A DNA stretch of 64,000 nt from Syntrophales bacterium (GTDB taxonomy: Bacteria; Desulfobacterota; Syntrophia; Syntrophales; PHBD01), in NCBI GenBank assembly GCA_035363115.1, contig DAOSEM010000008.1:113774-177773 (forward strand). The letters run 5' to 3'. Shown here in pieces: positions 8,936-17,284 of this stretch. The translations under genes and the position numbers were made by a program. How positions within the stretch are numbered: position 1 is the stretch's first letter; the number at the start of each line of letters is the position of its first letter. Under the pieces are notes generated by a model, which saw only the letters and a program-made list of their open reading frames with translations, ran no database searches and had not been told where the DNA came from.

Positions 8936-10360
8936 ATGAAATATCAGAAGATTGACCCGGCCCTTCCCTTCAAGGTGGCGGACTTGGCCCAGTCGGACTG
9001 GGGACGCCGGGAGATGGACCTGGCGGAGAACGAGATGCCCGGCCTGATGGCCGTCCGGGCGAAGTACGGCCCCCGGAAGCCCCTGAAAGGGCTCAAAATC
9101 ATGGGCAGCCTCCACATGACCATCCAGACGGCCATGCTGATCGAAACCCTGAAGATCCTGGGAGCTGACCTGCGCTGGGCCTCGTGCAACATCTTTTCCA
9201 CCCAGGACCACGCCGCGGCGGCCATCGCAAAGGCCGGCTCGGCGGCGGTCTTCGCCTGGAAGGGCGAGAGCCTGGAGGACTACTGGTGGTGCACCGAGCA
9301 GGCCCTCACCTGGCCGGACGGCTCGGGACCCGACCTGATTGTGGACGACGGCGGCGACGCAACCCTCTTCGTCCACCAGGGGGTAGCGGTGGAGAAGGAT
9401 CCTTCGATTCTCGAAAATCCTTGTGACAACAAGGAATTCGCTATCATTCTCGACCGCCTGGGCCGCAGCCTGAAGAAGAGCCGGTCGCGCTGGCAGAAGG
9501 TCGCGGCGGGCATCCGGGGCGTCTCGGAGGAGACCACCACGGGCGTCCACCGCCTGTATGCGATGCAGAAATCGGGGGAACTGCTCTTCCCGGCCATCAA
9601 CGTGAACGACTCGGTCACCAAGTCCAAGTTCGACAACCTCTATGGCTGTCGCGAGTCCCTGGTGGACGGCATCAAGCGGGCCACCGATGTGATGGTGGCG
9701 GGGAAAATCGTGGTGGTCTGCGGGTACGGCGACGTGGGCAAGGGGTCCGCCCAGTCCATGAGGGGTTTCGGCGCCCGGGTCATCGTGACCGAGATTGACC
9801 CGATCTGCGCACTCCAGGCTGCGATGGAAGGCTATGAGGTGAAGACGCTGGAAGACGTGGTCGGGATCGGCGACGTCTTCGTGACTGCCACGGGCTGCTG
9901 CAACGTCATCACCGGCCGGCATATGGAGAAAATGAAAAACGAAGCCATCGTCTGCAACATCGGCCACTTCGACAGCGAGATCGAGGTGCGCTACCTGGAG
10001 ACGACGAAGGGGATCCGCCGGGAGACCATCAAGCCGCAGGTGGACAAGTGGACGCTCCTGTCGGGGCGCTCCATTCTTGTCCTGGCGGAAGGGCGGCTGG
10101 TCAACCTGGGCTGCGCCACGGGACATCCCAGTTTCGTCATGAGCAACAGCTTCACGAACCAGTGCCTCGCCCAGATCGAACTGGCGGAGAATCGCCTGCC
10201 GGTGGGCGTTTACACCCTGCCGAAGAAGCTCGACGAGGAGGTGGCCCGGCTTCACCTGGGTCGTCTCGGGGTGAAGCTGACGAAGTTGACGAAGGAGCAG
10301 GCGAAGTACCTGGGCGTCCCGGTGAGCGGCCCCTTCAAGCCGGACCACTACCGGTACTGA
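8936..10360 (+). CDS. ahcY: Adenosylhomocysteinase
   Basis: Hydrolyses S-adenosylhomocysteine to adenosine and homocysteine, clearing the by-product of methyl transfer. The 474-residue NAD-dependent enzyme has the blocks GSLHMTIQTAMLIETL, SCNIFSTQDHAAAA and VTKSKFDNLYG, the NAD-binding loop GYGDVGKGSAQS, and the C-terminal PDHYRY. The start at 8936 is preceded by AAGGAGCG with good spacing; an ATG at 8912 would add eight residues without a good ribosome site. No SAH or SAM riboswitch is evident in the 83-base gap upstream. A strong hairpin follows the gene at 10382. The window encodes several SAM methyltransferases that would produce its substrate. Confidence 0.98.
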   Translation: MKYQKIDPALPFKVADLAQSDWGRREMDLAENEMPGLMAVRAKYGPRKPLKGLKIMGSLHMTIQTAMLIETLKILGADLRWASCNIFSTQDHAAAAIAKAGSAAVFAWKGESLEDYWWCTEQALTWPDGSGPDLIVDDGGDATLFVHQGVAVEKDPSILENPCDNKEFAIILDRLGRSLKKSRSRWQKVAAGIRGVSEETTTGVHRLYAMQKSGELLFPAINVNDSVTKSKFDNLYGCRESLVDGIKRATDVMVAGKIVVVCGYGDVGKGSAQSMRGFGARVIVTEIDPICALQAAMEGYEVKTLEDVVGIGDVFVTATGCCNVITGRHMEKMKNEAIVCNIGHFDSEIEVRYLETTKGIRRETIKPQVDKWTLLSGRSILVLAEGRLVNLGCATGHPSFVMSNSFTNQCLAQIELAENRLPVGVYTLPKKLDEEVARLHLGRLGVKLTKLTKEQAKYLGVPVSGPFKPDHYRY

Positions 10361-10381
10361 AAAGCAACACGATGCAGGCTC

Positions 10382-10421
10382 AAGGGGGAGCGGACTCGAA
10401 TCCGTTCCCCCTTCCTTTTTT
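10382..10421 (+). terminator. Rho-independent terminator after ahcY
   Basis: A 13-base arm (10382-10394) pairs with 10401-10413, with one G-T pair and loop CTCGAA, followed by CCTTTTTTCTC. It begins 21 bases after the ahcY stop codon. The stem sequence resembles hairpins at 17177 and 63887. Confidence 0.85.
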
Positions 10422-10467
10422 CTCCCTTTCTTTTAAAGAGAATCAGGTGCGGATGGGAGGCTGGCTT

Positions 10468-10701
10468 GTGGGAGAGAAGGCTTCCCTCGCGCTCAGGAGC
10501 GTTTTTTCGACCCTGCATCGTCTCGCTCCGCTGCAAAGTCATAACTCGCGCCTGGGGGCGCTCAGACAGATGACTTTGCGGGCGCTGCGCTGCGACGGCA
10601 GGGTGCCCCGAAAAAGCCGCTATTCGCGCTCCGGGAAGCCCGCCTCCCCGGCTGACGTTCGCGGGGGCGCGACCGGGGGGGGTCAGAGGAGCAGTCAGGA
10701 C
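10468..10701 (+). repeat. Dispersed intergenic repeat, family B, copy 1
   Basis: About 235 bases that match, by eye at high identity, the reverse complement of 30386-30621. Shared landmarks are GGCTTCCCTCGCGCTC, a CGCTC-nn-GAGCG hairpin whose two loop bases differ between copies (AG here, TT there), GCAAAGTCATAACTCGCG, AAAAAGCCGCTATTCGCGC and GTTCGCGGGGGCGCGACC. No convincing reading frame is conserved. It fills most of the gap between the ahcY terminator and the SAP-like gene. Non-coding mobile or structural repeat is inferred. Confidence 0.8.
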
Positions 10702-10729
10702 GTTCCTGCCGGAAGCATTGATCCCGCCC

Positions 10730-10915
10730 TCATCCGGGCTTCAGGCAGTCATCCCTCCAGAGGCATTCGTCCTCGTCGCAGGCGTCCTTTGTCCCGAAGC
10801 ACGGGCTGTAGCCTTCGCGATTCTGGATTTCCCGGATCAGCTCCTTTTTCGTGATCCCGATCCGGAACGGGATGCCCCATTTCCGCGCGATTTCCCAGAT
10901 CGACCGCATTTTCAT
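10730..10915 (-). CDS. Small SAP-domain-like protein
   Basis: A 61-residue protein. Residues 3-35 form a SAP / Rho-N-like helix-extension-helix (IWEIARKWGI ... TKKELIREIQNREG), a fold that often binds nucleic acid. The C-terminus has three cysteines in CFGT...CDEDECLWRDDC. I recall similar short proteins, with the same CLWR-DC ending, from deltaproteobacteria. The ATG at 10915 has GGAGG upstream on the minus strand (GCAGGAGGTTGCCAT), and a candidate promoter lies at 11031-11059. It stands alone between a repeat and a divergent metabolic operon. The function is unknown. Confidence 0.72.
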   Translation of the reverse strand: MKMRSIWEIARKWGIPFRIGITKKELIREIQNREGYSPCFGTKDACDEDECLWRDDCLKPG

Positions 10916-11260
10916 ATGGCAACCTCCTGCAAGAGCCCGGATCGATGGCCATGAACGACCATATCCGGCGTGTCCGGTGTGTCCGGGAAGAAAACGTCGA
11001 CCGTTTCAGCGTCTGACAGGGGATGGAGCGATTCTGATTCGGAAGGCCGGCGATGTCAAGAAGGGAAACGCCTCCGGCCATGCAGATGGTGATGGCAGCC
11101 TCGGGAAACGTTCATCGTTGAGTTTTCGGGCTGCCGCTTCCCCAGGGCGGACGCGACCCGGGCAAGACCGGCAAGAGTCAGGCCTTTACAGTGCCTGGTG
11201 CGGGTGCTATGGTTTCGCCCGTTCTTTACAAACGCTCTTTTCTCGAGGAGGCTGTCGCTC
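10916..11260. other. Intergenic region between the SAP-like gene and the acyl-CoA synthetase
   Basis: About 345 bases separate two divergent genes. Apart from a candidate minus-strand promoter at 11031-11059 and the ribosome-binding site GAGGAGG just before 11261, no gene, RNA or strong hairpin was recognised. A plus-strand promoter for the acyl-CoA synthetase must lie here but no convincing -35/-10 pair stands out. Confidence 0.5.
11031..11059 (-). promoter_or_regulatory. Candidate sigma-70 promoter for the SAP-like gene
   Basis: On the minus strand TTGACA (11054-11059) is followed after 17 bases by CAGAAT (11031-11036). Transcription would start near 11024 and give a leader of about 110 bases. 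The -35 is perfect but the -10 is weak. Confidence 0.4.
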
Positions 11261-13408
11261 ATGTCCGAAAATCCGCTTCATGCCCTGATGAGTCCCAAAT
11301 CCGTAGCCATTGCCGGCGCCGGCAACAACCTCATGAAGATGGGGACCATGCAGGCCCTGAGTGTCCTTCACGACGGTTTTCAGGGGCCGATCTACCCGAT
11401 CCATCCCCGGGACAAGGTTGTCTTCGGCCTGCCCGCCTATGCCACTCCGCTCGACCTTCCGGAGGCCCCCGACCTGGGAATGATCGTCGCGCCCGTCGGC
11501 GAGGTCCCCCGTCTCATGGAGGGATTCGGCGAGCGCGGGACGAAGCGGGTCATCGTCTGCACGGCAGGCTTCCGCGAGGTGGGGGCCGCGGGGAAGGTCC
11601 TGGAACAGCAGATCAATGACATCGCCGCGAAGTACGGGATCCGGTTCCTGGGCCCCAACTGCATGGGGATCCTGAACTCGGAGATCCACCTGAACCTGAC
11701 GGTCATGCACCTCGACGACCGGCCGGGCCTCCTGGGGCTTGCCTCCCAGAGCGGGACCTACGTCACCCAGACCCTCTATTTCCTGCGCAGGCAGGGTATC
11801 CGCCTGAGCAAGGCCATCAGCTCCGGGAACGAGGCCAACATCGGCATCATCGACGCCCTGGAGTATTTTGGAGAAGACGAGCAGACCCGGGCCGTCATCC
11901 TCTACATCGAGGCCATCCGCGACGGGCGCCTCTTCGTCGAGACGGCCCGGAAGGTCACGCGACACAAGCCCGTCTTCGCCCAGTACGTCGGCGGCTCCGA
12001 GGCAGGAGCCAGGGCAGGGCTCAGCCACACCGGCGCCATGGCGGGGCCGGACTTCCTCTACGAGGGGATCTTCAAGCAGGCGGGCATTGTCCGCGTTCAG
12101 ACGATCGAGGACCTCTACGCCCACGGCTGGGCCGCCGCCTCTCAGCCGCCGCTCCGGGGGCGCCGGATCGGCGTTGTGACCCACTCGGGCGGTCCGGGAA
12201 CGGCCATGTCGCACACCTGCGACCAGGGCGGCCTGGACGTCGTACCCTTCTCGGAGGCCGTGCAGCAGCAGATCCGTCCACTCATCCCGCCCCACGCCGC
12301 CAGCGGCAACCCCGTCGACATGACCTTCAACCTGGACACGGAGTACATGACCGTGCGGATCCCCGAGATCATCCTGGGCAGCGGCGAGGTCGACGGGCTC
12401 CTCATCCACGGTCCCATGATGACCGGCTGGATGAAAGAGGTCTTCCCGCACTTCAAGCCCCTGCTGGGTGAGATGACACTCGACCAGTTTCTCGGCGGTG
12501 TCGTCCACGACCTCTCGCCGGCCATGGCCCTGCCGGAAAAGTTCGGCAAGCCGGTGATCGTCTGTTCGTTCCTCGACCGAGAGGACAACTTCGCCGCCGC
12601 GTACCAGGACAACGACATCCCCGTCTTCAACGCCCCGGAGAAGGCGGCCCGGGCCATGATCAGCCTGTACCGCTGTTTCCGGGCGCAGAGCAGGAAAACG
12701 GGCAATCCCCCGGCAGCCCCGGAGATGTCCGCTGAGGCGGACCGGATCATCAGCGAGGCCGTGGCAAAGGGACAGAAGGCCCTGGACGAGCACGCGTCGA
12801 AACGCATCCTCTCTCTCTACGGCATCCCGGTTCCCCGGGAGATCCTCACCCGAAGCGCCTCCGAGGCGGCGGCCGCCGCGAAGGCCATCGGAGGCGCCGT
12901 GGCGATGAAGGCCTGCTCCTGGGAGATCATGCACAAGTCGGGCAAGGGGCTCATCGCCCTCAACCTGAAAAAACAGGCCGACGTCCGCAAGGCCTTCACC
13001 GGCATCCGCCGGGCGGCGGGACGGCGCGTCCCCGTTCTCGTCCAGGAGATGATTCCCGGCGGGCGGGAACTGGTCGTCGGCATGACCCGCTTTCCCGGCT
13101 TCGACCCCTGCATCCTCTTCGGCCTGGGCGGCGTTTACACGGAGATCTTCCGGGACAACACGCTGCGGCTCGCGCCCCTCTCCGATGCCGAGGCGGAGGA
13201 GATGCTCGACGACATCCGGGGCAAGAACCTCCTCGGTGCGTTCCGGGGCCAGCCGGAGGCCGACCGGGAGGCCCTGGTGCAGGTCATCCAGCGCCTTGGC
13301 TGGATTGCGGTCCTGCATCCAGAGATCGCCGAGATCGACCTCAACCCGGTGATTCTCGACGGGTCGCGGCCCGTCGCGGCGGACGCCCTCTTCGTACTCG
13401 GGGACTGA
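11261..13408 (+). CDS. ADP-forming acyl-CoA synthetase (acetate-CoA ligase type), fused alpha and beta domains
   Basis: Interconverts an acyl-CoA plus ADP and phosphate with the acid, CoA and ATP; in syntrophs and other anaerobes it can conserve energy by substrate-level phosphorylation. The 715 residues have a CoA-binding domain (SPKSVAIAGAGNN), a succinyl-CoA-ligase-like domain (LGPNCMGI, ASQSGTYVTQTL), the probable phosphohistidine block LSHTGAMAGPD near residue 270, and a C-terminal ATP-grasp domain (SKRILSLYGIPVPRE ... IDLNPVIL). The start at 11261 has GAGGAGG upstream. The substrate acyl group is unknown; the next gene suggests a four-carbon or aromatic acid. This is inference. Confidence 0.9.
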   Translation: MSENPLHALMSPKSVAIAGAGNNLMKMGTMQALSVLHDGFQGPIYPIHPRDKVVFGLPAYATPLDLPEAPDLGMIVAPVGEVPRLMEGFGERGTKRVIVCTAGFREVGAAGKVLEQQINDIAAKYGIRFLGPNCMGILNSEIHLNLTVMHLDDRPGLLGLASQSGTYVTQTLYFLRRQGIRLSKAISSGNEANIGIIDALEYFGEDEQTRAVILYIEAIRDGRLFVETARKVTRHKPVFAQYVGGSEAGARAGLSHTGAMAGPDFLYEGIFKQAGIVRVQTIEDLYAHGWAAASQPPLRGRRIGVVTHSGGPGTAMSHTCDQGGLDVVPFSEAVQQQIRPLIPPHAASGNPVDMTFNLDTEYMTVRIPEIILGSGEVDGLLIHGPMMTGWMKEVFPHFKPLLGEMTLDQFLGGVVHDLSPAMALPEKFGKPVIVCSFLDREDNFAAAYQDNDIPVFNAPEKAARAMISLYRCFRAQSRKTGNPPAAPEMSAEADRIISEAVAKGQKALDEHASKRILSLYGIPVPREILTRSASEAAAAAKAIGGAVAMKACSWEIMHKSGKGLIALNLKKQADVRKAFTGIRRAAGRRVPVLVQEMIPGGRELVVGMTRFPGFDPCILFGLGGVYTEIFRDNTLRLAPLSDAEAEEMLDDIRGKNLLGAFRGQPEADREALVQVIQRLGWIAVLHPEIAEIDLNPVILDGSRPVAADALFVLGD

Positions 13409-13451
13409 TCGCCGGCGGACGGCTTCTTCCGGCGATGGAAAGGGAACGAGC

Positions 13452-14390
13452 ATGATCCGTGATTTCAGGACGATGATCCGGAGGGCCTCCGGGCTGGGGC
13501 CGAAACGGGTGGCCGTCATTGCGCCCCAGGAGAGCTCCTCCATGGAGGCGATCGAGGAGGCCCGCCGGAAGGGGCTGGCCCGGGGGATCCTCATCGGGCA
13601 CCGCGCCCTGATCGAGCAGATGATGGGGCAGGCGGACGCCGATCCCGCGGACTTTGAGATCGTCGACGAGCGGGACATGGACCGGGCCGCCGAACGGGGC
13701 ACCGAAATGGCGGCGTCCGGGGAGGTCGACATCCTCCTGAAGGGCGGCATCTCGACGAACCGCCTTCTTCAGGCGGTTCTGAGGGGGCCCCGGTCGCTTC
13801 GGACGGGCCGCCTCATGAGCGACGTCGCCCTCTTCGAGGACCGGCGGGAAGGCGTCCGGAAGATCGTGATGACCTCCGACGGTGGTGTCAACGTGGCACC
13901 GGACCTGAAGGAAAAGATCCAGATCATCCGGAACGCCGTCGAGGTGGCCCACGCGCTGGGCATCGCGGTCCCCCGGGTGGCGATCCTGTCGGGGGTGGAG
14001 AAGGTGCAGCCGGAGGTCCGCTCCACCGTGGACGCCCTGGCGCTGGCGAAGATCTGCTCCTACGGGGAAGTCCCGGGCTGCGTCGTCGACGGACCCTTCG
14101 CCCTGGACAACGCCGTTTCGGCCGAGGCGGCGAAGATCAAGAAGGTGGAGTCCCCCGTGGCGGGCGCCGCGGACATCCTCATCATGCCCGACCTGGAGGC
14201 GGGAAACATCTTCGGCAAATCCCTCGTCTATTACGGGGGGAAAGACCTGGCCCACGTGATCGCCGGAGTCCGGACCCCCATCCTGATCAGCTCCCGGTCG
14301 GATCCTCCGGCGGCGCGGCTGGCGTCCATCGCCCTGGGTGTCCTGATGGCGGAAGAGATCCGCCGGCGGGAGGGGGAGGCGAAATCATGA
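13452..14390 (+). CDS. Phosphate acyltransferase, phosphotransbutyrylase-like
   Basis: A 312-residue member of the PTA/PTB family that swaps CoA for phosphate on an acyl group. Recognisable parts are VDILLKGGISTNRLLQAVL, the central VALFEDRREGVRKIVMTSDGGVN region and the C-terminal MPDLEAGNIFGKSLVYYGG, all typical of phosphate butyryl- or acetyltransferases. Its length fits PTB (about 300) and not two-domain Pta. It lies 43 bases after the acyl-CoA synthetase and overlaps the ACT gene by 4 bases (ATGA). No acyl kinase gene is adjacent. Specificity cannot be read from sequence alone. Confidence 0.88.
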   Translation: MIRDFRTMIRRASGLGPKRVAVIAPQESSSMEAIEEARRKGLARGILIGHRALIEQMMGQADADPADFEIVDERDMDRAAERGTEMAASGEVDILLKGGISTNRLLQAVLRGPRSLRTGRLMSDVALFEDRREGVRKIVMTSDGGVNVAPDLKEKIQIIRNAVEVAHALGIAVPRVAILSGVEKVQPEVRSTVDALALAKICSYGEVPGCVVDGPFALDNAVSAEAAKIKKVESPVAGAADILIMPDLEAGNIFGKSLVYYGGKDLAHVIAGVRTPILISSRSDPPAARLASIALGVLMAEEIRRREGEAKS

Positions 14391-14818
14391 AGATCGTCCA
14401 GCTCTCCGTTTTCATCGAGAACCGGGCCGGCGTCCTGGCGGAGCTGACCACGTTCCTGGGGGACAGCGGGATCAACATCCGGGCCCTCAGCATTGCCGAG
14501 TCGAGGGACTTCGGTGTCCTGCGCATGATCGTTCCCGATCCTGCGGCGGCCGCGGAGCGGCTTCGCAGCCGCGGGTACCGCTTCCAGGAAGTGGAGGTGC
14601 TGGCCGTCAAGGTCGCCGACCGGCCCGGCGGACTCGCCCGGGCCCTGTCCGCGCTCGCCGCCGAAGGACTGAATGTGGATTACCTGTACACCTTCCTCGA
14701 CAAGCTCGACAACCGCGCCGTCATCATCTTCCGTGCGGACAACCCGGATTTCGCCGAGACGGTCCTCGACGGGCAGGGCTTCGAGTTCCTGGGGCCGGAG
14801 GATTTCGGCAGGATCTGA
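14387..14818 (+). CDS. Tandem ACT-domain protein
   Basis: A 143-residue protein made of two ACT domains (residues 3-67 and 70-135): VQLSVFIENRAGVLAELTTFL then VLAVKVADRPGGLARALSAL. ACT domains bind amino acids and act as sensors. This stand-alone type is often found near acyl-CoA ligase genes of aromatic or branched-chain acid metabolism; that is recollection. It is translationally coupled to the phosphotransacylase (ATGA). A role as small regulatory subunit or sensor for the acyl-CoA genes is inferred. Confidence 0.85.
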   Translation: MKIVQLSVFIENRAGVLAELTTFLGDSGINIRALSIAESRDFGVLRMIVPDPAAAAERLRSRGYRFQEVEVLAVKVADRPGGLARALSALAAEGLNVDYLYTFLDKLDNRAVIIFRADNPDFAETVLDGQGFEFLGPEDFGRI

Positions 14819-14860
14819 ACGGGCCGGAGCGGCCGTCCCGGGACTTCATTATCCGGGAGG

Positions 14861-15940
14861 TCAGGTGCGGATCCGGGAGTACATGAACGCGGCGGCCGCG
14901 AGAAAGAGGATGTCGGCCATCCAGGCCGCCAACAGCGGCGGCAGCGTGCCGGCCCGCCCCAGGGACAGGCTGAAGGCGTGGACGAGCCAGTAGGAGAAGC
15001 CGATCACGATGGCCGCCCCGATGCTGCGGCTGACCCCCCCTCCCCGCTCCTCCCGGAGAGAAAATGAAATCCCGATGAACACCAGGATCATCGTCACCAG
15101 CGAGAAGGCAACCTTCCCGTGCATGTCCACCTCATAGCGGGTGGCATCGTATCCTTCCGAGCGCAGCTTCCGGGCATATTCCCTCAGTTCGAAGAATCCC
15201 ATCTGCTCGGTGTCCTTCTGGACGATCTTGAAGTCGTCCGGCTTTTCCGGGATGTTCACGACGCGCTTCGGGACCCACTCCAGGGTGGGGAATCCTCCCG
15301 TGTCGAAGCGGGTGATGAGGAGTTTCGTGAAGACCCACGCTCCGTTTTTCCATTCCGCTTTTTCCGCATCGATCCTCCGGACGAGGCGGAAATCCGGCGT
15401 CAGGTAGTAGATGGAGATTCCCCGCAGGGTGTTCGTCTGCGGCTCGAAGAACCTGAAATTGTAGACCCCGTCCTTGCCCCGGTACCAGATCTGGTTCTGC
15501 TTGAAGGCCGGCATGTCCTGTTTCTTTGGAACCTCCACCAGCCGGATCGTCTCCGCACGGGTGTTCGTGTAGGGCACGATCCATTCGCTGATGAAGAAAG
15601 ACGCGATGCCGATCAGGACCGACAGCAGGATGACCGGGCGGGCGAGCCGGTAGAGGCTGACACCGCCGGCCTTGATGGCGGTGATCTCGCTGTGCCGGCA
15701 CATGGTGCCGAAGGTCATGAGGGTGGCCATGAGGACCGCCGCCGGGATGGTCTGGGCGACAATCATCGGGATCATGTAGAAGAAGTGGGCGGCCACCAGG
15801 CGCACCGGCGCGTGGTTGCTCATGAAGTAGCGGATCTTCCCGAAGAAGTCCACCATGAGCGCCAGGAGAAGGAGCGACAGCACGATCGTGCCGAAGAGCC
15901 GGAGAAACTCCCTGGTGATGTAGCGGTCCAGGATTCTCAT
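14861..15940 (-). CDS. lptG: LPS export system permease LptG
   Basis: One of the two inner-membrane permeases of the LptB2FG transporter that extracts lipopolysaccharide and passes it to LptC/A. It has 359 residues: an N-terminal membrane block (residues 11-120) starting MRILDRYITREFLRLFG, a periplasmic beta-rich domain, and two or three C-terminal helices. The block RHSEITAIKAGGVSLYRLARP is the conserved cytoplasmic loop that contacts the ATPase LptB. The start at 15940 overlaps the lptF stop (ATGA). lptB is not in the window. The presence of lptFG next to arn genes fits an LPS-bearing outer membrane. Confidence 0.94.
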   Translation of the reverse strand: MRILDRYITREFLRLFGTIVLSLLLLALMVDFFGKIRYFMSNHAPVRLVAAHFFYMIPMIVAQTIPAAVLMATLMTFGTMCRHSEITAIKAGGVSLYRLARPVILLSVLIGIASFFISEWIVPYTNTRAETIRLVEVPKKQDMPAFKQNQIWYRGKDGVYNFRFFEPQTNTLRGISIYYLTPDFRLVRRIDAEKAEWKNGAWVFTKLLITRFDTGGFPTLEWVPKRVVNIPEKPDDFKIVQKDTEQMGFFELREYARKLRSEGYDATRYEVDMHGKVAFSLVTMILVFIGISFSLREERGGGVSRSIGAAIVIGFSYWLVHAFSLSLGRAGTLPPLLAAWMADILFLAAAAFMYSRIRT

Positions 15941-17109
15941 TCGGTCCGCCTCCGCTTTTCCCGCCAGCGCCGGATCGTCTCCTTCAGCCGGCGGGGGACC
16001 GGGAAAGGCTGCTCCCGGGCGGCCAGGACGAACAGGACGATTCCCAGGGCGCCGAAGAGGACGTTCGGCGTCCAGGTGCCGACGGCGGGATGGATCCGGC
16101 CCAGTTCCGCCAGGGCTTCCCCGCCCATGAGGATCAGGTAGTAGGCCAGGGCGATCAGGAATCCGACCGTGATCCCCCGGGACTTGACGGAGCGGTGGGC
16201 CCGGATCCCCAGGGGAACGCCCAGGAGGCCGAAGCAGAGGCACGAGACGGGGATGGTCATCTTCTTGTTCAGCTCGATGGCCAGTTCCCGCAGGGCTGCC
16301 GGATCGGCGCCGGCCTTGCGGATCCGTTCGATCAGCTCTCTCGCGGTCATTTCCGTGCTCGATTTCTGGGCCGCCGCGGAGGCGAGGGCCGGCATCAGGT
16401 CCAGGGTTACGTCGTAGAGCTGGAAGTCCAGCTTCCGGTAGTTCTGGAGGCTCGCATCGACCGTGTGGGTGCTGCCCTGGTAGAGCCGGAGGATGATCAC
16501 CATCCGGACCGGGTCCGCCAGCAGGTAGGCCCGGCTGGCGATGATCGTCGATGGTTCGCCGGTGATGCGGTTGTCGGAGATGATGACCCCCTCCAGGAAT
16601 TCGGCCTTGTCGGCAACCCGGTCGGCGTAGATGAGAATCCCCCGGAAGTCGTCCACGAAGACCTTTTCCTTGATGCCCATGGCGGCCCGCTGCTGGGCCA
16701 CCTGGTAGACGAGATGCTTCGCCGCCGAGTTTCCGCTGGGGACGAGGTGGAACGTCACGGCGGCGGTGAACAGGAACGCCAGCCCGGCGAAGACCGCCGC
16801 CGGAACGGCAAGCTGGTACAGGCTCAGACCGGCGGACTTGAGAACAGTGATCTCGTTGTCCCCCGAAAGGCGTCCCAGGCCGATCAGGATTGCCACGAGG
16901 AGAGAGACGGGGATGGTGTAGACCAGGAAGGACGGGATCAGGTAGAGGATGAGCAGGATCACGTCGAGAAAGCCGACACCCCGGTTGACCATCAGGCTCA
17001 CCAACTGAACGATTTTCCCCATGAGGAGGACGAACGTCAGGATGAACAGGGTCAGGCCGAAGGGAACGGCGATTTCCCGGAATATGTAGCGGTTGATGAT
17101 CCTGGCCAT
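15937..17109 (-). CDS. lptF: LPS export system permease LptF
   Basis: The partner of LptG. It has 390 residues: helices near 15-35, 55-85 and 100-125, then a periplasmic domain, then three C-terminal helices ending in a basic tail. The conserved loop LSGDNEITVLKSAGLSLYQL, expected to dock LptB, is present, as is ELNKKMTIPVSCLCFGLLGVPLG before the last helices. The ATG at 17109 gives the standard N-terminus MARIINRYIFREI. A large palindrome lies 70 bases upstream (17177), separating it from the crotonase on the same strand. Confidence 0.94.
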   Translation of the reverse strand: MARIINRYIFREIAVPFGLTLFILTFVLLMGKIVQLVSLMVNRGVGFLDVILLILYLIPSFLVYTIPVSLLVAILIGLGRLSGDNEITVLKSAGLSLYQLAVPAAVFAGLAFLFTAAVTFHLVPSGNSAAKHLVYQVAQQRAAMGIKEKVFVDDFRGILIYADRVADKAEFLEGVIISDNRITGEPSTIIASRAYLLADPVRMVIILRLYQGSTHTVDASLQNYRKLDFQLYDVTLDLMPALASAAAQKSSTEMTARELIERIRKAGADPAALRELAIELNKKMTIPVSCLCFGLLGVPLGIRAHRSVKSRGITVGFLIALAYYLILMGGEALAELGRIHPAVGTWTPNVLFGALGIVLFVLAAREQPFPVPRRLKETIRRWREKRRRTE

Positions 17110-17176
17110 TCTGCCTGCCTTTGCCCCCGCGGATGACGTTTTTCCGTGGCGCGGGGGCTGTCACGGGGGCATGTGG

Positions 17177-17208
17177 AAAAGGGGACAGATTGAAATCTGT
17201 CCCCTTTT
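17177..17208 (-). terminator. Long palindrome between crotonase and lptF
   Basis: Fifteen-base arms (17177-17191 and 17194-17208; AAAAGGGGACAGATT and its complement) enclose only two bases. Read on the minus strand it follows the crotonase gene and ends CCCCTTTT, so it probably terminates that transcript. Its core resembles the hairpins at 10382 and 63887. Confidence 0.65.
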
Positions 17209-17284
17209 ACCCTTTTATTTCCGTGGCCGCTACATCATACCTTGTTTTTCATTTCACGCAGCATCCGAGCGTTTCCCGCGGCCG

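Noticed and set aside
11207..13750. Very long open frame on the minus strand across the acyl-CoA synthetase and phosphotransacylase genes
   Set aside because: High GC makes long antisense frames common; its sequence is low-complexity with no domain, while the plus-strand frames encode recognisable families.
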